Of a DNA stretch of 64,000 bases, positions 50,137 through 59,399 are shown piece after piece (position 1 is the stretch's first letter; each line of letters opens with the position of its first letter). Under the pieces are notes generated by a model, which was given only the letters and a program-made list of their open reading frames with translations, was not told the DNA's origin and did not search any database. Made by a program: the position numbers and the translations under genes. Source of the DNA: Pseudomonas guariconensis (GTDB lineage: Bacteria; Pseudomonadota; Gammaproteobacteria; Pseudomonadales; Pseudomonadaceae); NCBI RefSeq assembly GCF_024127895.1, contig NZ_JAMYBK010000010.1, forward strand, positions 80,893 through 144,892, given 5' to 3'.

Positions 50137-50715
50137 TCACTTCCAGACCAGCGCCTCGCTCCAGCCCAGTTCGGCGAAATCATCCGCCCGCAGGTCGGCT
50201 TCCTCTTCCAGGAAGAACTCATCCAGCTTCGGCGGGCGGACCGACGTGTCGCTGAGCATCGCATGCACCTGCCCACGGTGGTGGATCTGGTGCTCGAACA
50301 CGTGCGCCAGCACACGCAGGCGCGGCTCACGCTGCAGACGGTCCGGGCGCACGATGCTCACGTAGCGGTGCAACTGGTCATCGCGCAATTGCTGGCAATA
50401 GGCGATCAGCCGATGGTCGGCCTGGGCCTGCTCGGCATACAGGTCGGCGCAGGTGGCGAACGGCTGCTCGGGCTCGAAGAAGCGCTCACCATCCGGGTCC
50501 GGCGCCTCGCCGCGCTGCTCGCACTCCAGCGCGTGCAGGTAGAACCAGTCTACCGTCAGCAGGTGGTTGAGGGTGGCCTTGATCGAGGGAAAGAAGCTGC
50601 AACGCGGGGCGACGAACTCGTCCTGGGTCAGTTGCAGGCAAGCCTTGTACAGGCGGTGGTTGGCCCAGCCGTTGTTGTAGGCCTGGGTCAGCAGATGATG
50701 CGACAGCGGCTCCAT
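50137..50715 (-). CDS. DinB-family putative metal-dependent protein
   Basis: 192 residues, four-helix-bundle DinB superfamily. Three His positions consistent with the metal site are visible: 'ATLNHLLTVDWFYLHALE' and 'VFEHQIHHRGQVHAML'. Bacillus DinB is DNA-damage induced, but most proteobacterial members are uncharacterised thiol- or metal-dependent enzymes. Start at 50715, with AAGGAG upstream. Probably co-transcribed with the ZapE-like gene, whose stop lies eleven bases upstream. Confidence 0.8.
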   Translation of the reverse strand: MEPLSHHLLTQAYNNGWANHRLYKACLQLTQDEFVAPRCSFFPSIKATLNHLLTVDWFYLHALECEQRGEAPDPDGERFFEPEQPFATCADLYAEQAQADHRLIAYCQQLRDDQLHRYVSIVRPDRLQREPRLRVLAHVFEHQIHHRGQVHAMLSDTSVRPPKLDEFFLEEEADLRADDFAELGWSEALVWK

Positions 50716-50726
50716 GGTCGGCTCCT

Positions 50727-51833
50727 TCAGGCGAAGCGTTGCAGTTGCATCTCCCGTAGTCGGCTCAGGGTCCGTTGGTACGGGAACGCCAGATACCCTT
50801 GAGTGTAGAGCGCTTCGAGCGGGACTTCGGCCTCCAGGTACAGGGCGACCCGACGGTCGTAGCATTCGTCGACCAGGGCGATGAAGCGCCGCACGCTGTC
50901 ATCCTTGGGCGCCAGCGTCGGCAGCTCGCGGTCGCCCGCCTCGACTCGCCGGGCACCATCCTCGGTGCCCCGGGCGATGCGCCCGGCCCGCTGCGTGCCG
51001 CCCAGGGCCGGGATACCGTCCACCAGGATCGCCGCGAAGCGGTCGCACAAGGCCATGAACTCCATGGCCGCCAGAGGTTGTTCGCACAAGTCGGCGAAGC
51101 GGCACCAGATCGCCTGCGCGCTGCGTCGCACCACACGGACTTGCCGGGAGCCGACCTGCAAGGGCTGGTCGGTCCCCGCATCGGTCGGACTGAGTTGCTG
51201 GAACACCGCCTGCAGGGCACCGGGCTGGCCGGGTTCGGCGACCCAGTAGCGCTGGCGGACCGCACCGGGGTGCAAACGGTGGTCCTGCTCGCCGGCCACG
51301 GCCAGCACGCGCATGTGCCGCTCGATGGCGGCGATCGCCGGGAGAAAGCGCTCGCGGTTGAAGCCGTCGCGGTACAGCTGGTGTGGGGGTTGGTTGGAGG
51401 TGGCGACGATCACCACGCCCTGGTCGAACAGCACCTGGAACAGACGCCCCAGGATGATCGCATCGCCGATATCGCTGACGAACAGCTCGTCGAAGCACAG
51501 CACGCGGATCTGCCCGGCCAGTTCCCGGGCCAGCGCCTGCAACGGGTCGGCGGTGCCGTTGAGCTGGAACAGCCGCTGGTGGACCCAGGCCATGAAATGG
51601 TGGAAGTGCTGGCGCCGCGCCGCGACTTGCAGGCAGCGGTGAAACTGGTCCATGAGCCAGGTCTTGCCACGCCCGACCGGGCCCCAGAGGTAGACTCCCT
51701 GGGTGGATTCACCCCGGGTCAACGCCTCGAAGCAGACCTGGAGCGCGTCCACTGCCAAGGCCTGGGCGGCATCGGGGACGAAACCCTGCGCATCGAGAGC
51801 CTGCTGGTAGAGGGTTCGGGGGTCGAGTGGCAT
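50727..51833 (-). CDS. zapE: ZapE/AFG1-like ATPase
   Basis: 368 residues, AAA+ ATPase of the AFG1 family. Walker A is 'GPVGRGKTWLMD' from residue 51, Walker B is 'VLCFDELFVSD' and sensor 1 is 'VIVATSNQPP'. E. coli ZapE associates with the Z-ring at constriction. The region before 'DDSVRRFIALVDECYDRRV' is longer than in E. coli, with about 20 extra residues, so this may be the second AFG1-type copy found in many pseudomonads rather than the main one. Start at 51833, the Met of 'MPLDPRTLYQQAL'. Confidence 0.85.
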   Translation of the reverse strand: MPLDPRTLYQQALDAQGFVPDAAQALAVDALQVCFEALTRGESTQGVYLWGPVGRGKTWLMDQFHRCLQVAARRQHFHHFMAWVHQRLFQLNGTADPLQALARELAGQIRVLCFDELFVSDIGDAIILGRLFQVLFDQGVVIVATSNQPPHQLYRDGFNRERFLPAIAAIERHMRVLAVAGEQDHRLHPGAVRQRYWVAEPGQPGALQAVFQQLSPTDAGTDQPLQVGSRQVRVVRRSAQAIWCRFADLCEQPLAAMEFMALCDRFAAILVDGIPALGGTQRAGRIARGTEDGARRVEAGDRELPTLAPKDDSVRRFIALVDECYDRRVALYLEAEVPLEALYTQGYLAFPYQRTLSRLREMQLQRFA

Positions 51834-51948
51834 GCCGTTGCACCCTGGGCAAAAGCGCCATGGTACGACATCCCGCCGGGTTCTGGCTGACAGGTGCCCC
51901 GGCCATTGCGTTGGCCAGGATGATCGCCGGGGGCCCAGCAATGACGAA

Positions 51949-53097
51949 TCAGCCCTCCCTCAACCCTACCTTGAGCAGCGCCCCATCCGTGGCATCGGTC
52001 AGCACGTACAAGTAACCATCCGGCCCCACCCGCACGTCGCGGATACGCGCCTTGAGCTCGCCCAGCAAGCGTTCTTCATGAACGATCTTGTCGCCATCGA
52101 GCTGCAACCGGATCAGTTCCTGGCTCACCAGCGCGCCAATGAACAGGTTGTGGTCCCAGGCCCTGAAGGTCGGGCGGTCGTAGAACGCCATGCCACTGAT
52201 GCCCGGCGACTTCTCCCAGACATGGTGCGGGTCCGTCATGCCCTCCACGTGCTTGCCCTTGGCCTCGGGGATCGGCAGCAGCGAATAGTTGATGCCGTGG
52301 GTGGCGATCGGCCAGCCATAGTTCTTGCCCGCGTGCGGAATGTTGATCTCGTCGCCGCCCCGCGGGCCATGCTCATGGGTCCAGAGCTCGCCCGTCCAGG
52401 GGTTGAGCGCTGCGCCCTGCTGGTTGCGGTGGCCGTACGACCAGATCTCGGAGCGTACGTTGGCCTGGCCGGCGAAGGGATTGTCCTTGGGTACTTCGCC
52501 GTCGGGCAGGATGCGTACGACCTTGCCCTGCAGCTTGTCCAGGTCCTGGGCGGTCGGGCGCTGGTTGTTTTCGCCCAGGGCGATGAACAGGTAGCCGTCG
52601 CGGTCGAACACCAGGCGCGAACCGAAATGATTGCCGTCGGACAGCTTGGGCTGCTGGCGGAAGATCACCGTGAAGTTCTCCAGACGCGCCAGGTCCTGGG
52701 ACAACTGGCCGCGGCCAACTGCGGTGCCAGCCTTGCCATCGGCGCCTTCCTCGGCGTAGGACAGGTAGACGGTGCGGTCCTGGGCGAATTCCGGCGACAG
52801 CACCACGTCGAGCAAGCCACCCTGCCCTACGGCCCAGACCTTGGGCACACCCGCGAGGGGCGGGCCGACCTTGCCCTCGCGGCTGACGACCCGCAGGTTG
52901 CCCTGGCGTTCGGTGACCAGCATGTGCTGGCCATCGGGGAGAAAGGCCAGTGCCCAGGGGTTGCGCAGGCCGTCGGCGACTGTGCTGACGGTCAACTGCC
53001 CCTCCTCGCTGGGAAACTGCTGTTCGGCAGCGGCCTGGGCCAGCAGGGGCATCAGGGCGGCGACGGCCAGGGTGGTCAACCAGGTGCGTGGCGTCAT
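51949..53097 (-). CDS. Periplasmic PQQ-dependent aldose sugar dehydrogenase-like protein
   Basis: 382 residues with a signal peptide to about residue 23. The six-bladed propeller of the soluble glucose dehydrogenase/YliI family follows: 'VADGLRNPWALAFLPDGQHMLVTERQGNLRVV', then 'DGNHFGSRLVFDRDGYLFIALGE', 'GHRNQQGAALNPWTGELWTHEHGPRGGDEIN' and 'KNYGWP'. These carry the His and Arg residues that hold PQQ and the calcium sites. Family role: oxidation of aldoses at the periplasmic face using PQQ. Confidence 0.88.
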   Translation of the reverse strand: MTPRTWLTTLAVAALMPLLAQAAAEQQFPSEEGQLTVSTVADGLRNPWALAFLPDGQHMLVTERQGNLRVVSREGKVGPPLAGVPKVWAVGQGGLLDVVLSPEFAQDRTVYLSYAEEGADGKAGTAVGRGQLSQDLARLENFTVIFRQQPKLSDGNHFGSRLVFDRDGYLFIALGENNQRPTAQDLDKLQGKVVRILPDGEVPKDNPFAGQANVRSEIWSYGHRNQQGAALNPWTGELWTHEHGPRGGDEINIPHAGKNYGWPIATHGINYSLLPIPEAKGKHVEGMTDPHHVWEKSPGISGMAFYDRPTFRAWDHNLFIGALVSQELIRLQLDGDKIVHEERLLGELKARIRDVRVGPDGYLYVLTDATDGALLKVGLREG

Positions 53098-53120
53098 GCG
53101 GGGGCTCCTTCCGGTGGGGC

Positions 53121-53441
53121 TTACGGCGCGCGTTGGCTGTCGCGCGGTGGCCGGGTGGGTTCCAGGTTGGGGGTCTGCTGTTCGCGGCGCAGGTTCTCGC
53201 CATTGCCGATGCCGCGGTTGTCCAGGGTCGGCGGGCGGGGGTTGGGCTGGGTCGATGGCCCACGCACCGGTGGCGTGGCCGGTACGCTGCCCTGGCGGCT
53301 GTTGGGGTTGGCGCGCTGGATCGGGCTGTTGTACGGGTTGTTCCTGTCAGCGGCGAGGAACAGCGGTTGCGGGAGTGGCGCAGCCGGCAGCGGCAGGCTC
53401 AGCAACAGGCCGATGGCCAGGCACGGTAATGTGGGATTCAT
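53121..53441 (-). CDS. Small secreted proline/asparagine-rich protein
   Basis: 106 residues: a signal peptide (to about residue 21, 'LSLPLPAAPLPQ') followed by a low-complexity, disordered tail rich in Pro, Asn, Arg and Gln. No domain recognised. It lies 23 bases upstream of the sugar dehydrogenase on the same strand and may be co-transcribed with it. Function unknown. Confidence 0.6.
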   Translation of the reverse strand: MNPTLPCLAIGLLLSLPLPAAPLPQPLFLAADRNNPYNSPIQRANPNSRQGSVPATPPVRGPSTQPNPRPPTLDNRGIGNGENLRREQQTPNLEPTRPPRDSQRAP

Positions 53442-53622
53442 GCTTCACCCCCTGTACGAAAAAGCGCGCTCAAGCGTTGGATAGCCTAAGGCGCTACAGG
53501 TTCGCGGCAAAAGTGCGAATGCGGATAGAGATGATTCGTGATGTTTCAGTATGGGCCCGAGAGGTCGCTTCACGCTCCATTCGCGACACAAGGCCGCCCC
53601 CACAGAAATAGCGCCGAACTTG

Positions 53623-53658
53623 AGGCTGTGGGAACGGGCTTGCCCGCGATTAGGCCCT
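53623..53658. repeat. REP-type palindromic repeat
   Basis: 'GGGAACGGGCTTGCCCGCGA' core, a variant of the same repeat as at 9893 and 15973. It lies just past the 3' end of the agmatinase-family gene. Confidence 0.6.
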
Positions 53659-53664
53659 GGGGGC

Positions 53665-54654
53665 TCACTCGTCGCTATCTACCTTGTGCCGAGCCGCATA
53701 CAGGCACAGCATCTCCATGGCCAGCGTCGCCCCGGCCAGGGCGGTGATGTCGGCGTGGTCGTAGGCCGGCGCCACTTCCACCAGGTCCATGCCCACCAGG
53801 TTGATGCCCCGCAGGCCCCCCAGGATCTCCAGCGCCTGCACGGTGCTCAGGCCACCGCAGACCGGCGTGCCGGTGCCTGGCGCATAGGCTGGGTCCAGGC
53901 AGTCGATATCGAAGGTCAGGTACACCGGTCGCTCGCCAACCCGCTGGCGAATCGCCGCGACCACCGCCTCGGTACCCTGACGATGGACCTGGCGAGCGTC
54001 GAGGATGGCAAAACCCTGGCTGTCGTCGTTGGTGGTACGCAGGCCGATCTGCACCGAACTGGCCGGGTCCACCAGCCCCTCGCGGGCAGCGTGCCAGAAC
54101 ATGGTGCCGTGGTCGATGCGCTTGCCCTCCTCGTCCGGCCAGGTGTCACTGTGCGCATCGAAGTGGATCAGCGCCAGCGGCCCGTGGCGCCTGGCATGGG
54201 CCTTGAGCAGCGGGTAGCTGATGAAGTGGTCGCCACCGAGGGTGAGCATGGCGCAACCGGCCTCCAGGATACGCGAGGCATGCGCCTCGATGCTGTCGGG
54301 TACCGACTCGGGCCTGCCACTGTCGAAGGCGCAGTCGCCATAATCGATCACCGCCAGGTGGTCGAACGGGTCGAACGCCCAGGGCCAGTGCCGCTCCCAG
54401 GCCTGCTGTACCGAGGCGGCACGGATCGCCCGCGGCCCGAAACGCGCCCCGGGGCGGTTGCTGGTGGCGGTGTCGAAGGGGACACCGCTCACCACCACAT
54501 CGACCCCGCGCAGGTCGCGGCTGTAGCGGCGCCGGGAAAAACTGGTGATACCGGCGTAGGTGCTTTCCGCGACGGTGCCGTAGAGGCTGTCACGGGTCAT
54601 GGCCTGGTCGTTGTTCTGGGCGTGTTCCACGGTTGGGCTCCTGGTTGTCGTCAT
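53665..54654 (-). CDS. speB: Agmatinase/ureohydrolase family protein
   Basis: 329 residues, ureohydrolase fold. The Mn2+ ligands are all visible: His143 in 'GGDHF', Asp166, His168 and Asp170 in 'HFDAHSDT', Asp249 and Asp251 in 'FDIDCLDP'. Such enzymes cut agmatine or other guanidino compounds to urea plus an amine. It could equally be a guanidinobutyrase or guanidinopropionase. The gene lies three bases after a polyamine-type binding protein gene, which supports polyamine or guanidino-compound use. The start is uncertain: 54654 or Met19 at 54600; neither has a clear ribosome-binding site. Confidence 0.82.
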   Translation of the reverse strand: MTTTRSPTVEHAQNNDQAMTRDSLYGTVAESTYAGITSFSRRRYSRDLRGVDVVVSGVPFDTATSNRPGARFGPRAIRAASVQQAWERHWPWAFDPFDHLAVIDYGDCAFDSGRPESVPDSIEAHASRILEAGCAMLTLGGDHFISYPLLKAHARRHGPLALIHFDAHSDTWPDEEGKRIDHGTMFWHAAREGLVDPASSVQIGLRTTNDDSQGFAILDARQVHRQGTEAVVAAIRQRVGERPVYLTFDIDCLDPAYAPGTGTPVCGGLSTVQALEILGGLRGINLVGMDLVEVAPAYDHADITALAGATLAMEMLCLYAARHKVDSDE

Positions 54655-54657
54655 TGT

Positions 54658-55740
54658 TCACTGGCGGCTGCGAAACGCCGTCCACAGGCGATTGCGCTGG
54701 CGCAGGTCGGACAGCGCCATGCTGCGATCGCCATACAGGCGCTGGCGTACCTCGCTGGGCGGATAGATGTCCGGGTCGTTGCGTACGGCATCGTCCACCA
54801 GGGGCGTGGCGGCCTGGTTGGCGTTGGCGAAGAACAGCGTGTTGGTCAGCTCGGCCACCGATTCGGGGCGCAGCATGAAGGCGATGAGCGCGCGGGCAGC
54901 CTCCGGGTGCGGGGCATCCTTGGGAATGGCCAGGTTGTCCTGCCAGACCAGGGTGCCCTCCCGGGGGATCCGGTAGATCAGCTCGAACCCCTTGCCGGCA
55001 CGACGCGCCTGGTCGGCCGCCATGGCGGCATCGCCATTGTAGGTGAGCGCCAGGCATACGCTGCCGTTGGCCAGGTCATTGATCTGCCGGCCGTTGGCCA
55101 CGTAGCTGACCGAGGGTTGCAACTGGCGAAGCAGCGCCTGGGCCGCGTCGAGGTCCGCCTTTTCCTGGCTATAGGGGTCCTTGCCCAAGTAATGGAGGGC
55201 CAGGCCGATCACCTCCTGGGGCGAATCGGGCATGGCGATGCCACAGTCCTTGAGCCGGCTGGCGTTTTCGGGCTTGAACAGCAGGTCGAGGCTGTCCAGC
55301 GGCACCTCGTCGCCCAGGCGCTGGCGCACGGCCTCGACATTCACCCCCAGGCCGAGGGTGCCCCAAGTGTAGGGCAGCGCATAGAGGTTGCCGGGGTCGA
55401 CCTCGGCCAGCTTGGCCAGCAGGTCCGGGTCGAGGTTGGCGTAGCCTGGCATGGCCTGTGCGTGCAGCGGCTGCAAGGCGTTGGCCTGGAGCGCCCGGGC
55501 CAGCACGGTGGACGACGGTACCACCACGTCATAGCCGCTGCCGCCGGTCAGCAGCTTGGTTTCCAGCACCTCGGTGGTGTCGAAGGTGTCGTAGCGCACC
55601 TTGTAGCCACTCTCCTGCTCGAAGCGCTGGAGGGTCTGCGGGGCCACGTAGTCAGCCCAGCTGTACAGGTTGACGACCTTCTCTTCGGCCTGCAGCGGCA
55701 GGGCCAGAACCAGGGACAACAGGCATAACGAACGGCGCAT
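54658..55740 (-). CDS. Periplasmic polyamine-type substrate-binding protein (PotF/PotD-like)
   Basis: 360 residues with a signal peptide to about residue 18 ('LALPLQAEEK'). The family opening 'VVNLYSWADYVAPQTLQRFEQESGYKVRYDTFDTTEVLETKLLTGGSGYDVVVPSS' follows, typical of spermidine/putrescine binding proteins. Start at 55740 with GAGGTG upstream. No ABC permease or ATPase is adjacent, so it must share a transporter encoded elsewhere or act as a sensor. In an operon with the agmatinase-family gene and divergent from a LysR regulator. Confidence 0.87.
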   Translation of the reverse strand: MRRSLCLLSLVLALPLQAEEKVVNLYSWADYVAPQTLQRFEQESGYKVRYDTFDTTEVLETKLLTGGSGYDVVVPSSTVLARALQANALQPLHAQAMPGYANLDPDLLAKLAEVDPGNLYALPYTWGTLGLGVNVEAVRQRLGDEVPLDSLDLLFKPENASRLKDCGIAMPDSPQEVIGLALHYLGKDPYSQEKADLDAAQALLRQLQPSVSYVANGRQINDLANGSVCLALTYNGDAAMAADQARRAGKGFELIYRIPREGTLVWQDNLAIPKDAPHPEAARALIAFMLRPESVAELTNTLFFANANQAATPLVDDAVRNDPDIYPPSEVRQRLYGDRSMALSDLRQRNRLWTAFRSRQ

Positions 55741-55841
55741 GGTGGACACCTCGGCAATGGGTGGATGCCGACAGCATGCCAGTCGCGCTACATTGCAAGA
55801 ATCGCAAGTTTGCAAAGCTGACATTCATCAGGAGCAATGTG
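55741..55841. promoter_or_regulatory. Divergent promoter region with TTGCAA repeats
   Basis: A 101-base gap between the binding-protein gene and the LysR gene. Around 55792-55816 the motif TTGCAA/TTTGCAAA occurs twice, flanking ATCGCAAG. This could be the operator through which the LysR protein controls the polyamine/guanidino pair and itself. Confidence 0.4.
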
Positions 55842-56741
55842 ATGCTCGGACAATTGCAAGACCCGGACCTGCACCTGCTGCGGCTGTTCGTCACTGTAGT
55901 CGAGGCCGGTGGCTTCAGTGCCGCCCAAGGTGTGCTGGGCTTGAGCCAGCCGAGCATCAGCCAGCAGATGGCGCGCCTGGAGACGCGCCTGGGCTATCGC
56001 TTGTGCAGCCGTGGCAAGAGTGGCTTTCGCCTGACCGAGAAGGGCGAGCGTTTGCTCGAGGCGACCCGTGGGCTGCTGGTACAGATCGAGCAGTTCCGCC
56101 AGCAGGCCAATGGCGTGGCCGGGCGGCTGCTGGGCACGCTGCGTATCGGCATGGCGGAGAACCAGGACAAGGTCATCACCCTGCGCCTGGCCGAGGCCAT
56201 CGGGCGTTTTCGTCAGCGCGAGGAGTCGGTGCAGTTGGAGCTGATCAGCGCGCCGCCGGCGGAGCTTGAGCGCCTGCTGCTGGAGCAGCGCCTGGATTAC
56301 GCCATCAGCTACTTTTCCGGCAACCAGGCGGCCTTCGACTACCAGCCGCTGTTCGAGGAAACCCAGCGCCTGTACTGCGGCAGGCAGCATCCGCTGTTTC
56401 CCCAGGGGCAGGTGGACCGCCAGGCCCTGCTCGAGGCCGACCAGGTGCGCCACTCCTACCGCCTTCTCAAGGGTGGCGAACCCTTCATGAGCCAGCGCAG
56501 TTCGGCGCAGGCCGAGCAAATCGACAGCGTGCTGACCTTCATCCTGTCTGGCCGGCACATCGGCTACCTGCCCTGCCACTGCGCCGGGCCTTGGGAGGCG
56601 CAGGGGGCGTTGCGGGCGCTGGATCCGTCCCTGGATTTCGTCGTGCCTTTTACCCTCGCCCGTCACCGTGGCCGGGTGCCGGGTGAAGCGCAACAGGCGT
56701 TTGCCGAGGATTTGCTGGCAGCGTTCGCCTGTACAGCGTAG
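55842..56741 (+). CDS. LysR-family transcriptional regulator
   Basis: 299 residues. The HTH is 'LLRLFVTVVEAGGFSAAQGVLGLSQPSISQQMARLETRLGYRL', followed by a standard effector-binding domain ('LLGTLRIGMAENQDKVITLRLAEAI'). Start at 55842 with AGGAG seven bases upstream; longer in-frame starts overlap the intergenic repeats. It is divergent from the binding protein/agmatinase-family pair and is their likely regulator. The effector is unknown. Confidence 0.87.
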   Translation: MLGQLQDPDLHLLRLFVTVVEAGGFSAAQGVLGLSQPSISQQMARLETRLGYRLCSRGKSGFRLTEKGERLLEATRGLLVQIEQFRQQANGVAGRLLGTLRIGMAENQDKVITLRLAEAIGRFRQREESVQLELISAPPAELERLLLEQRLDYAISYFSGNQAAFDYQPLFEETQRLYCGRQHPLFPQGQVDRQALLEADQVRHSYRLLKGGEPFMSQRSSAQAEQIDSVLTFILSGRHIGYLPCHCAGPWEAQGALRALDPSLDFVVPFTLARHRGRVPGEAQQAFAEDLLAAFACTA

Positions 56742-56743
56742 TT

Positions 56744-56790
56744 GGGGCGGCTTTGCAGCCCATCGCCGGCAAGCCCCACAGAGACCGCGC
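56744..56790. repeat. REP-type repeat between LysR and receptor genes
   Basis: 'GCTTTGCAGCCCATCGCCGG' with the following AAGCCCCACAG is a partial copy of the repeat type after the EF-G gene (18755). It sits between two convergent genes. A further degenerate piece lies near 56813-56832. Confidence 0.5.
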
Positions 56791-56846
56791 TGCACTTGAG
56801 GTCAGCGCCGAACCTGTAGGAGCGAGCTGGCCCTAAGTACCTGCAC

Positions 56847-59282
56847 TCAGTAGGCCAGGCTCCAGGTCAGGGTGTAGGTGCGCCCGCGCCCCTGGTAGTC
56901 ATAGAGGTAGGCCGGCCCATAGGTCGGTGAGTAGAACAGGGTCGCACGCTGCCCCCAGACGGTGCTGTACTGCTTGTCCAGCAGGTTCTGGATGCCCGCG
57001 CTGAACGTGCCGAAGCCAGTGTCCTGGCTGGCCAGCAGGTCGAAGGTCGTGTAGCCGTCGATCTCGTGGTCGGCATCGTCCTCGAGGGTGAAGGCATGGT
57101 TGGCCTGCAGGCGCGCGCTACGCCCCTCGCCCTTCCAGCCGACGAAGGCGGTGGACTTGGACAGCGACGCATAGCGGGCATCGCGCTTGATCCAGTCGCC
57201 ATCGGCATCCTCTTCCTCCGACCGCACCAGGTGCAGCGTGCCACCGGCCTCCCAGCCGCTCTGGAAGTGGCGGGTCAAGGCGCCTTCGAAACCGAAGTCG
57301 CGGCTCTTCTTGTCATCCACATCGATGGCCAGGGTCTGGGCATCGAAGTTGATGACCTTGTCCGACCAGATGTAGTACAGCGCCGCCTGGGCATCCCAGT
57401 CCAGGTCCCCATAGCGCCAACCCAGCTCGACCTGGCGGCTCTTGATGCCCGCCAGCGGGTTGTCGGCCACGCTCAAGCCCGGCTTGCCGTAGTACTTGGC
57501 TGGGTCAGGCAGGTCAAAGCCCTCGCCATAGTTGGCCCACACCTGGTGGCCGTTCTTGAAGTCATAGATGGCACCGAGGTTGTACAGGTTGACCTGGTAG
57601 TCGTTGCTGCCACCGGGCACGTTCTTGAAGTCGCTGACATCCACATCCATCTGTTGGCGGCGCGCACCGCCGGAAAGGGTCAGGTTGTCGGTGGCATGCC
57701 AGTCCAGCTGGGCGTAGAGCGAGACGCCGTCCACCCGGTAGCTGGGGTAGCGCGGCGCCTTGCTGGCCTTGTCCAGGTCGAGGCCACCGCTCTCGGACGA
57801 CGTTTGCGCATCGAACGTGGTCTGCTCGGCGTTGAAGCGCTCGCGGTCCAGGTCGACGCCATAGGTCAGCTTGAGCGTGTCCCACTGCTTGGCGAACAAT
57901 GCCTTCAGGCTGCTGACCTCGAAGTTCTGCTGCGAGGCGGCGAAGTACACGCCACGCGATCCTGCCGGCGTGCCGGGGTTGTAGTAAGGGAACGGGTAGA
58001 AGTTGTCGTCTTCCTTGCGATACGAGGCCTGCAGGTAGAAGTCCTGGCCCAGCACATCGGTGTGGTGGTAGTTGGCGTTGAGCAGCAGGCGCCGGGTGCG
58101 CGGCTCGAGGTCCGAGGAATAGCCGCTGCGCAGTTCGGCATCCTCCAGGTCCGACGGCGCGTTGTGGTTCAGGTGCGGGAAATAGATGCCCGTGCTGCCG
58201 TGGTTGCCGGAATCGTAGTACTGGGCCAACAGGTCCAGGCTCTGTTCCTCGGTGAAGGTCAGGCCCAGGGTGCCGAGCACGTCGATGGTGCGGTTGTACT
58301 GCAGGTCGGTCTGGGTGTTGTCGATGAAGATCTGGTCGCCGCCGCCATCGTAGAAGGCCTCGTTCTGCTCCCCGGAAATCCCCAGGCGGGCGTTGACTCG
58401 GTCGTTGCCACCACTGATGGACTGTGCGACGCGGGTGGCCAGGTCGTCACTGTTGTTGAAACCGCTGCTGGCACCGAGCTGGGTCTCGAAACGCAGCGGA
58501 CCCGGTTCGCCCTTCTTGGTGACGATGTTGATGATGCCGCCGGTGGCGCCGCCGCCATAGATGGCGCTGGCGCCGGAGAGCACCTCGACGCGCTCGACGT
58601 TGAACGGCGAAATGCTGTCGAACTGGCGCGACAGGCCACGGGAGCTGTTCTGGCTGACCCCGTCGATCATCACCAGCACGTTGCGTCCGCGCATGTTCTG
58701 GCCATAGTTGGTGCGCCCTTCCGGTGCCAGGTCTAGGCCCGGCACCAGCTTGCCGATGGCCTCCTTGAGGCTCACGCCGCTGTCGATCTGCTCGCGCAGC
58801 TGCTGCTGGTCGACCACCCAGACGGTACCGGGGATCTCGCTGATCGCCGTGCTGGTGCGCGAGGCCACGCTGACTTCGATGGGCTTGAGGCTGACGCTCT
58901 GCGGAGCGGCCTCGGCCTTGCGCAGGGTTACCGTACGGGCGTCGCTGAACTGCCAGCTCATGCCACTGCCGGCGAGCAACTGCTGCAACGCCTGCTCGAT
59001 GCTGTAGCTACCCCGCAGCGCCGGGCTGCGCAGGCCGGCCACGTCGCTGGTGGTGTACAGCAGGTGCAGGCCCGCCTGGTCGGCGAAGCGGGTGAGCGCC
59101 TGGTCCAGGGATTGCGCTGGCAGGTTCAACTGGACCTGGCGAGCCTGCACCTGGGCATCGGCGGGCGCCGTCGCGGCCAACGCCTGCATGGGCCCAGCCA
59201 GGATGGCCAGTGCGCTGCAGGACAACAGGACAGGGTTGAAGCGGCCGCCGCGGCGGTGCAGGAGCTTGAGCGTAGCCTTCAC
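56847..59282 (-). CDS. TonB-dependent siderophore receptor with N-terminal signalling domain
   Basis: 811 residues. A signal peptide (to about residue 36) is followed by a secretin/TonB short N-terminal (STN) signalling domain ('LNLPAQSLDQALTRFADQAGLHLLYTTSDVAGLRSPALRGSYSIEQALQQLLAGSGMSW'). A plug domain comes next ('AIGKLVPGLDLAPEGRTNYGQNMRGRNVLVMIDG'), then a barrel ending in 'YTLTWSLAY'. The STN domain marks a transducing receptor that talks to a FecR-type anti-sigma factor; FecR and FecI genes lie directly upstream on the same strand. The ligand, probably a ferric siderophore, is unknown. I prefer the GTG start at 59282, which has GGAAG upstream; TTG at 59300 is the alternative. Confidence 0.88.
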   Translation of the reverse strand: MKATLKLLHRRGGRFNPVLLSCSALAILAGPMQALAATAPADAQVQARQVQLNLPAQSLDQALTRFADQAGLHLLYTTSDVAGLRSPALRGSYSIEQALQQLLAGSGMSWQFSDARTVTLRKAEAAPQSVSLKPIEVSVASRTSTAISEIPGTVWVVDQQQLREQIDSGVSLKEAIGKLVPGLDLAPEGRTNYGQNMRGRNVLVMIDGVSQNSSRGLSRQFDSISPFNVERVEVLSGASAIYGGGATGGIINIVTKKGEPGPLRFETQLGASSGFNNSDDLATRVAQSISGGNDRVNARLGISGEQNEAFYDGGGDQIFIDNTQTDLQYNRTIDVLGTLGLTFTEEQSLDLLAQYYDSGNHGSTGIYFPHLNHNAPSDLEDAELRSGYSSDLEPRTRRLLLNANYHHTDVLGQDFYLQASYRKEDDNFYPFPYYNPGTPAGSRGVYFAASQQNFEVSSLKALFAKQWDTLKLTYGVDLDRERFNAEQTTFDAQTSSESGGLDLDKASKAPRYPSYRVDGVSLYAQLDWHATDNLTLSGGARRQQMDVDVSDFKNVPGGSNDYQVNLYNLGAIYDFKNGHQVWANYGEGFDLPDPAKYYGKPGLSVADNPLAGIKSRQVELGWRYGDLDWDAQAALYYIWSDKVINFDAQTLAIDVDDKKSRDFGFEGALTRHFQSGWEAGGTLHLVRSEEEDADGDWIKRDARYASLSKSTAFVGWKGEGRSARLQANHAFTLEDDADHEIDGYTTFDLLASQDTGFGTFSAGIQNLLDKQYSTVWGQRATLFYSPTYGPAYLYDYQGRGRTYTLTWSLAY

Positions 59283-59399
59283 GAATGAGCTTCCAGACAA
59301 GTCGTAAATGAGAATGGGTTGCTGATCAGTCCCACTACGACGTTCCAGCGCTCACGAACTTGCAGTCCGAAAGGCAAAAAAACTCAAACTTTTTTTCGC

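Noticed and set aside
53115..53441. A + strand frame opposite the small proline-rich secreted protein
   Set aside because: Gly/Val/Arg-rich antisense translation with no signal peptide; the minus frame has a convincing signal peptide and sits in line with its neighbour.
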